Below are positions 57,511 to 64,000 of a DNA stretch of 64,000 nucleotides, one piece after another. Origin of the DNA: Cranoglanis bouderius. Lineage: Eukaryota; Chordata; Actinopteri; Siluriformes; Cranoglanididae. The notes below the pieces were generated by a model. That model was not told where the DNA came from. It saw only the letters and a list, made by a program, of their open reading frames with translations, and did not search any database. Position 1 is the first letter of the stretch. The number at the start of each line of letters is the position of its first letter. The position numbers and the translations under genes were made by a program. The stretch is taken from assembly GCA_023630585.1 (NCBI GenBank), contig CM042558.1:6220300-6284299 (forward strand). Direction: 5' to 3'.

Positions 57511-57644
57511 AAGAAGAGAAAAAAAAAAGGCAGAGTGTCCAGAACACGCAACACACTAATCACCCTTTAGAATATATTGTTTTCCTGGCTCATCTAGTGC
57601 AGCATTAATAGAGTGTGATGATTTTCTTACAAGCTACAATAGTT

Positions 57645-58010
57645 ACCATAACATGTAACCATCATAACACAACAGTTCAGCTAGTCACCATAACAGTTCA
57701 GCTGGTCCTCATAACTTAACAGTACAGCTAGTAACTACAACAGTTCAGCTAGTCATTATAACAGTTCAGCTAATCATCATAACACACCAGTACACCTGGT
57801 CACCATAACATAACAGTTCAGCTAATCACCATAACAGTTCAGCTAGTCACCATAACATAGTGGTTCAGCTAATCACCATATCAGTTCAGCTAGTCATCAT
57901 ATCAGTTCAGCTAGTCATCATAACATAGTGGTTCAGCTAATCACCATAACAGTTCAGCTAGTCACTATAACACATCAGTACAGCTAATCATCATAAAAGT
58001 ACAGCTTCAC
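57645..58010. repeat. minisatellite, ~20-24-base unit
   Basis: About 16 imperfect tandem copies of a unit like CATAACAGTTCAGCTAGTCA, with some units extended by CATA or TAGTG. It lies about 900 bases outside the TBC1D12 promoter. Confidence 0.93.
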
Positions 58011-58559
58011 TGTGAATATTTCCAGTGTCCATGTATACCCACAACTTGTGGTTTTGTGGAGTTTGTTGTCTTTACTCTAATGGATTGTTTATATGCTGTA
58101 GAATACAAACGTCTGCCCCAGGAGCCTACAAGCGCATTTTTCAAGGTAGGCCTTTTACTAGAATGTAGGACCTCAGTTGCACCTGTCAGCACCAGTGGGG
58201 CCAGGCACTTAAACTAAAACACATTCAACAACATCATCTGCGGATGCTGATGCTCTCTTAAAGTTTTGCCCTGCAAAATATATGGACTTGTCTAATCCTG
58301 GTACCATCCACTCTTGCACCTTTGACACACCCTTATCAGCTTGCCACTGATATTTATTAGATTATACCATGTAAAGTGATGCACTTAGACACTAACATTG
58401 TCATTGACTCAATCTCTATATGAGAGCTGATGTAATTTCAGATTGCTAAGTGACTAGCAGGGTTAAACAACATTATGTCAACTGTAAGCCTAGAAAAACA
58501 AATGTTACATTTAAAAAACATATTTTGGCTACTTCATATACACTTGTCTTGGTCAATTG

Positions 58560-58830
58560 TTGACTCGTGTTCATTCGGCCACAAGAGCTTTACTGTTGTC
58601 AGGCACTGTTGTTGGGGTGAGGAGGCCTGGGGTGTAGCAGGCATCCCCATGGTGTTTAGTGGGGTTGAGGTCAGGGCTCTGTGAAGGCCACTCGAGTTCT
58701 TTCAGACCAACCTACTCAAACCATGTCTTCATGGAGCTCGCTTTGTGCACAGGGGCATTGTCATGCTGGAACAGGTTTTGGATCCAGTGAAGGGAAATTG
58801 TTATGCTACAGAATGCAAAGACATCCTATA
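58560..58830 (-). mobile_element. Tc1/mariner remnant
   Basis: TTCATTCGGCCACAAGAGCT, GTGGGGTTGAGGTCAGGGCT and GCATTGTCATGCTGGAACAG read as the inverse of a Tc1 transposase catalytic region. Related to 16060-16375. Confidence 0.7.
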
Positions 58831-59004
58831 CAATTGTGTGCTTCTAACTTTGTGGCAACAGTTCAGACAAAAATGGCAGCTGGAGGACGAGAGTGGGATT
58901 TAAAAAAAAACATAATCCCAAGCACATGTCTATGCTGAACTTAATAATGGCCTGTGTTGTAAGTAAAATCTAGATGACAGCTGCCCTCTTTTTGAGAAGT
59001 CCAT

Positions 59005-59280
59005 GATTCATTCATCTTCAGTAAAGCGCTTTATCCTAGTCAGGGTCACAGTGGATATGGAGCCAACCCCAGGAACCACAAGATGGGGACACACACTGAA
59101 CAGTCCATCACAGGGCATCATGCACACACTTATTCACACTTTAGCATAGCCAGTCCACCTACTGGCATGTTTCTGAGTGGTGTGAGGAAACCAGAGAACC
59201 TGGAGGAAACCCATGTGGGCACAGGCACCAACGCTACCCACTGCACCGCCGTGCCACTTTGGGAAGAACTATTTTGCTAA
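59005..59280 (-). repeat. tRNA-derived SINE fragment
   Basis: Reverse copy: AGTGGTGTGAGGAAACCAGA, GGAGGAAACCCATGTGGGCA and a head remnant CACTGCACCGCCGTGCC at the right. Confidence 0.7.
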
Positions 59281-59732
59281 ATGTACAGTTGAGTCTTGCT
59301 TGTTGTGTGTATTAAATAAATATTCCCAAACAAACGCATTTTGTTTTCCATTTATTGTCCCTGCCATGGAACACTGAAGAAGCACAAAGCAAAGCATCTC
59401 AAACATGACATTACAAAGAATACCATGCACAACAAACGAGTTGCATCAGAGACGTTACATAACAACAGCATAAGATCTGCTTGAGTCATGTCATTCTTAA
59501 TGTCATTAAATCAGCTACCGTTAAAACGGACTGTCCACCATGTTTAGGAGGAAAGGATTCAGTGAAAACTGTCTCTGCATTCCCAGTACTGTTCTCAACA
59601 CACCCTTGTTAACTTCTTCTCATGAGTTGCACAGGGCCTTGCTTGCTATCTGGTGTGCTAGTTAGATAATTGCTGGCTAACTAGCAGTCAGAATTAAACA
59701 AAACATCATGTCATTATTGGAGTAGTTGACCA

Positions 59733-59765
<33 letters not shown>
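59733..59765. repeat. poly-A tract
   Basis: About 33 A bases; no adjoining retrocopy was recognised. Confidence 0.95.
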
Positions 59766-59768
<3 letters not shown>

Positions 59769-59811
59769 AAACAAAAGTTCATATCCAATAAATGTATAAA
59801 CGTTTATAAAT

Positions 59812-60113
59812 CAGTCCTTACAGGATTTTGCAGAGTTTTTTGTGATTGTTGTGGCCAAAAATGCTCGATTTCGCTGTGGCTTTTTTTTCAAAATTTGCAA
59901 CGCAATTTGCAGAGTTTATTGTGGCAAACTACTTGAATTGGCGAAATTGCAATGGCACAAAATTCTGCATTGTGATGACATCACATGACGCGTCTTGGCC
60001 GAAATCTGCAGAATATCTGTGGTAATTTCGAAAAATTGCAAGCTCCTCAGAATACTGTGGAGTTTCCTTGATTTCGTGTTGATTAATGCGATCACAAAAT
60101 CCTGGAGGGACTG
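59812..60113. repeat. miniature element with CAGTCC ends, copy 2
   Basis: The ends are inverted: CAGTCCTTACAGGATTTTG and, from the right, CAGTCCCTCCAGGATTTTG. ATAAAT lies directly outside both ends. Related to 36893-37249. Confidence 0.8.
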
Positions 60114-60347
60114 ATAAATGTAAACATCTACCATTTAATATTCATCAAAGTTGTTTACGGGCAGATCTGATTGGAAAACGAGCGTACGCAAATTCCAGCA
60201 ACCAGTTTCCTTAGTAGTCGATTTCATCTTTGGTGTATCTGTAAAACTGAACTGATGATTGGTCGGTGTGTGTGGAAATTTGAGAAAGGACGAATTTAAC
60301 ATTCTGCAAAAAAGTTAAACAATCAAAATCAATATCAATATCATCAC

Positions 60348-60731
60348 TGACTACGTTTACATACACATCGATATACTGATATCAATCGGACTTTGGCGAT
60401 ATTCTAATTAGTACCGAGTCATCTAAATGCCGCAATCCGATTCAGATTAAGACAATATTCAGATTCCCCAAATTCTGATTCCCAGCCCTGGAATATGCCC
60501 GTTTTAATCTAGGAGATATATGTGCATGCTCAGTTTGCAAGGAATTGTGGGTGCTAACAGATGCTTACCTGCAAGCTAGGTATTTAGGAATGGCAACTCA
60601 GGCATACTTACAACAACTATGTATACGGGAATATTCTGATGGCTGTACTCTTATAATCCCTGTATTCGGAATGTGGCTGCAACCCGAATATAGACTTTAA
60701 ACGGAATTTGATGTGCATGTAAATGTAGTCA
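60348..60731. mobile_element. miniature inverted-repeat element
   Basis: Ends TGACTACGTTTACATACACA and, inverted, TGACTACATTTACATGCACA. The interior has ATATTCCGATT-type repeats and no frame. Confidence 0.85.
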
Positions 60732-60899
60732 ATAAGTAGCCTGTAGCAAGTAGAGTATTATAATATAATGTTGTTATACCTTACTATAATTTCCTATCAA
60801 CAATAAAACACGCCAGACACGATTTTATTAATTGTGGTCATCTGCTTTTCAGTGGTTGATTAATTTCGCTTGGAATTTTGCTTCAGTTTCATTAAAGCA

Positions 60900-60998
<99 letters not shown>

Positions 60999-61013
60999 CA
61001 CGCACGCACACAC
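60900..61013. repeat. TA then CA compound microsatellite
   Basis: About 66 bases of (TA)n followed by (CA)n with ACGC interruptions. Confidence 0.97.
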
Positions 61014-61547
61014 GCAAAAGTTTTAGGCACATGCAAAGAAATGCTTTAGAGCAAAGATGCCTTCAAAATAATGAAATTAAACGTTTCTACATTAAACAAA
61101 ATACCGTAAAGAGCAGTAAACAGTAGTAAATGAAACAATATTTGGTGTGACAAAAAAATAAAAATAAAAATAGTAGTCTCCGGTACAATTAGTGCAGTTT
61201 TATAAGGAAATGAGCTGGTAAGTTTTACTGAGCATCTTGCAGAACCAGCCACAGTTCTTCTGGAGACTTTGACTTTCGCACTCACTTCTTATTTCTGCAG
61301 CAAAACCCAGCAGCCTTCATTGTGTTTACTGTCTGAAAAGTGTCTCTTACGTAATATGCTGCTTTCTTTAATGACATACAAACATTTTTCTGTGACATTT
61401 AATTTTGTGCTAGAAAACTAATGTTTGGGAATCTAAAATGTTTTTTTGTGCTGACTTGATAATGTAGAAGTCATAAAATAAAAAAACTATAACAAAGTTT
61501 GTACTAAAAAAAAAAAACAAAAAAAAACTTTTGCACAGTACTGTATA
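61014..61547. mobile_element. DNA-transposon remnant with GCAAAAGTTTTAGGCAC end
   Basis: Left GCAAAAGTTTTAGGCACATG, right (inverted) TACAGTACTGTGCAAAAGTT. The left terminus appears replaced by the adjoining microsatellite. No useful frame. Confidence 0.65.
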
Positions 61548-62629
61548 TATATATGTAATTCCTTGACCTCAAATCTGCACTTGTTGCTATGCAGCGTTGC
61601 TGAACAAGGGCCAGTGTGTTCTGAGTGAATTCTGCTGTCAGCAAAAGCAAATACAATCTTGAAACAGCAACCAAGAGGAAATGTTGAAGGTGCATTACTG
61701 AACTGCAGAATATGTTCCATTTCCTCTGTCATCAGATACATGAGTTTAAACTCTGTTTTCTCTCTTTTTTTTTTTTTTGTAATAATTTTGAGATATATCC
61801 ATCCTGTCTATGTGTAGGACATCTAACAGAGAACAGCACCACTGGAATGGAATGAAACTGACACCAAGAACATTTGAATTAATGCCATAAATATGTAACA
61901 ATATTTAGTGACTTTTCTTGATTTAGCCATGGTATTTAAAGCTACAGTGTGTAGGATTTTTGGAGGAAAAAAAAAAAAAAAAAAAAAAACACTGGCTAAG
62001 GGGACAATAAAATTCTGTATAATATGATGTTCCTGAGCTGTGAGTCACCCTGATAATCCTGTAATCGCACGTCGGATTGGAATCGGCTGGACATTTGTAC
62101 ACATACTGTACGTCATACGCCAGCTAAGCTACTGTACATAAAGGTCATCATGCCCAACCTTAGGCACAAAAGAAGTCTGGCTACATGGTCACAGATAACC
62201 GCTGGCAGCCAATCACAGGAGAGAGAGAGAGAGCTTATTTATCCTTGTTGCGTAGTTTGTATCATGAGCCAGTTGTAAAGCTAGTTAATCTACTATAGAC
62301 CTACAGGAGGCATTTCTGTGTTTCTCTGTATTTTTCTATTTCAAACTTGGTTATATCAGGCGAGAGTGATTTGAGCGCTCTGCTCACCATCTGGGTTTGG
62401 ATTAAGTTAGCATGCTTACACTATTTGGCTCGTGCCAAACGTTTTTGTCAAGCTGGAGAACAAAATGATAAATAATTGGCCGGCTTGTTATAATAGGTTT
62501 GTTCTCTACGCTATATTTTAGCTAGCTACCTAGATTTAGATCACCCTACATTTACCATGTGGCCATGCACTTCTGTAAACTTCAGTGGACGACAGTAACA
62601 GCAGATAAAGATATCCCCAGGGTCACAAA
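61548..62629. other. intergenic, nothing recognised
   Basis: Poly-T (61766-61779), poly-A (61969-61989) and a GA tract (62220-62232). I see no exon or transposon. Confidence 0.5.
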
Positions 62630-64000
62630 TACAGTGCTGTGAAAAAGTATTTGTCCCCATCCTGATTTCTTCTGTTTTTGTGTATATCTCATACTAAATT
62701 GTTTCAGAAATTAAAACAAAATGTAAGATAACACAAAGGCAATCTGAGTAAACACAAAATATAGTTATTAAATGACAATGTTATTTATTGAAGCAAAAAA
62801 GTTATCCAATACCAACTGGGCCTGTGTGAAAATGTATTTGCCCCCGTAGGTACCAATTCCCCAAATCTATGAAACTGCATTCATAATGGGGTTCAGATGG
62901 ACTAGACACAACCAGGCCTGATTACTGCAAACCCTGTTCAATCAAATCAACACTTAAATAAAGGTCTTACCCAGTAACAGACTATGCCAAAATTGAAATA
63001 AATTCCAGAAATTATGAGGAAGAAGGTGATTGAAATACATCAGTCTGGGAAGGGTTACAAAGCTATTTCAAAGGCTCTGGGACTCCAAAGAACCACAGTG
63101 AGCGCCATTATCTCCAAATGGAAAAACTCGGCACATTAGTGAACCTTCCCAGATGTGGCCGACCTTCCAAAATTCCTCCAAGAGCACAACAACAACTCAT
63201 CCAGCAAGTCACAAAAGAGCCAAGGACAACATCAAAGGACCTACAGGTCACTCTTGCATCAATAAAGGTCACTGTTCATGACTCCACTATCAGAAAGACA
63301 CTGGGGCAAAAATGGCATCCATGGAAGAGTGGCGAGGTGAAAACCACTGCTAACCCAGAAGAACATTAAGGCTAGTCTGAATTTTGCCAAAACACACCTT
63401 GATGATCCTCAAACCTTTTGGGAGAATGTTCTGTGGATTGATGAGTCGAAAGTGGAACTGTTTGGAAGACAGCGGTCCTGTTACATCTGGCATAAACCAA
63501 ACAGAGAATTTCACAAAAAGAACATCACACCTACAGTCAAGCATGGTGGTGGAGGTGTGATGGTGTGGGGATGCTTTGCTGCTTCAGGGCCTGGGCAACT
63601 TGTAATAATTGAGGGAAACATGAATTCTGCTCTCTACCAGAAAATCCTAAAGGAGAATGTCCAGTCTTCAGTCCGTAAGTTGGAACTCGAGCGTATCTGG
63701 ATTATGCAGCAAGAAAATGATCCAAAGCATTGGAGTAAATCCGAGTCTTAGAAGTAAGTGAAATACTGATCTCCAGTTATCGGAAGCGTTTGGTTGCAGT
63801 TATTGCTGCTAAAGGTGGCACAACCAGAGTTTAAGTTTAAGGGGGCAATTAGTTTTTCACATGGGTGACAGGTGTTGGATAACTTTTTTTGCTTCAATAA
63901 AAATAAATAAATAAAAACTGTATTGTGTGTTCACTCAGGTTGCCTTTGTTTTATGTTGTATTTCATTTGAAGATCTAAAACTATTTAGTATGAGATATAC
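62630..64000 (+). mobile_element. Tc1-like transposon, right end cut by the window
   Basis: Left end TACAGTGCTGTGAAAAAGTA with a long subterminal inverted repeat; the inverse of CAATCTGAGTAAACACAAAA reappears at about 63920-63940. The transposase pieces on plus are MRKKVIEIHQSGKGYKAISK (from 63017), then LWIDESKVELFG and VMVWGCFAASGPGQLVII. The second catalytic Asp position reads QQENDPKH, Glu in place of Asp, and the segment up to the catalytic Glu is deleted near 63735-63760. The copy is dead. Confidence 0.88.

Noticed and set aside
57000..64000. Next gene of the human neighbourhood (HELLS)
   Set aside because: I searched by eye for helicase motifs and exon-like frames and found none. Only transposons and repeats are recognisable.

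Overview
This is vertebrate nuclear DNA from a ray-finned fish. The genes have many small exons with GT-AG introns, and the non-coding DNA is full of Tc1/mariner transposons, tRNA- and 5S-derived SINEs, hAT-type miniature elements and CA/TA microsatellites. The repeat mix suggests an ostariophysan, perhaps a catfish, but I cannot prove the order. Nothing here is prokaryotic, and I see no CRISPR, operon or viral gene.

Three protein genes account for essentially all recognisable coding sequence. (1) Positions 1-9678, + strand: the 3' end of PLCE1 (phospholipase C epsilon 1), with the C2 domain, both Ras-associating domains and the C-terminal tail. Its transcript may run on to a polyadenylation signal near 14472. 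(2) Positions 31142-14878, - strand: the whole of NOC3L, 21 coding exons whose phases join without a break into 799 codons plus stop. It meets PLCE1 tail to tail. (3) Positions 56286-34139, - strand: the whole of TBC1D12, 13 coding exons giving about 729 codons, with both catalytic fingers of the TBC Rab-GAP domain. A CpG-rich promoter lies near 56.3-56.9 kb. From 57 kb to the end I find no gene, only repeats.

The genes share no pathway. PLCE1 hydrolyses PIP2 downstream of Ras, Rap and Rho GTPases. NOC3L acts in 60S ribosome biogenesis and replication licensing. TBC1D12 belongs to the TBC1D12/TBC1D14 group linked to recycling endosomes. PLCE1-NOC3L-TBC1D12 is a known vertebrate neighbourhood, but TBC1D12 here points the same way as NOC3L, whereas I recall the two being divergent in human.

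The introns and flanks hold at least ten Tc1-like copies. All show disabling changes where I could check. Other repeats are hAT and PIF-like miniature elements with readable target-site duplications, a three-level nested insertion at 20.3-21.7 kb, a CA-rich minisatellite in NOC3L intron 1, and a second minisatellite at 57.6 kb. I did not find a convincing new biological system. The most useful oddities are a GC-AG intron in NOC3L, a possible alternative PLCE1 last exon, the nested insertion, and the paralogous empty site of a Tc1 element.
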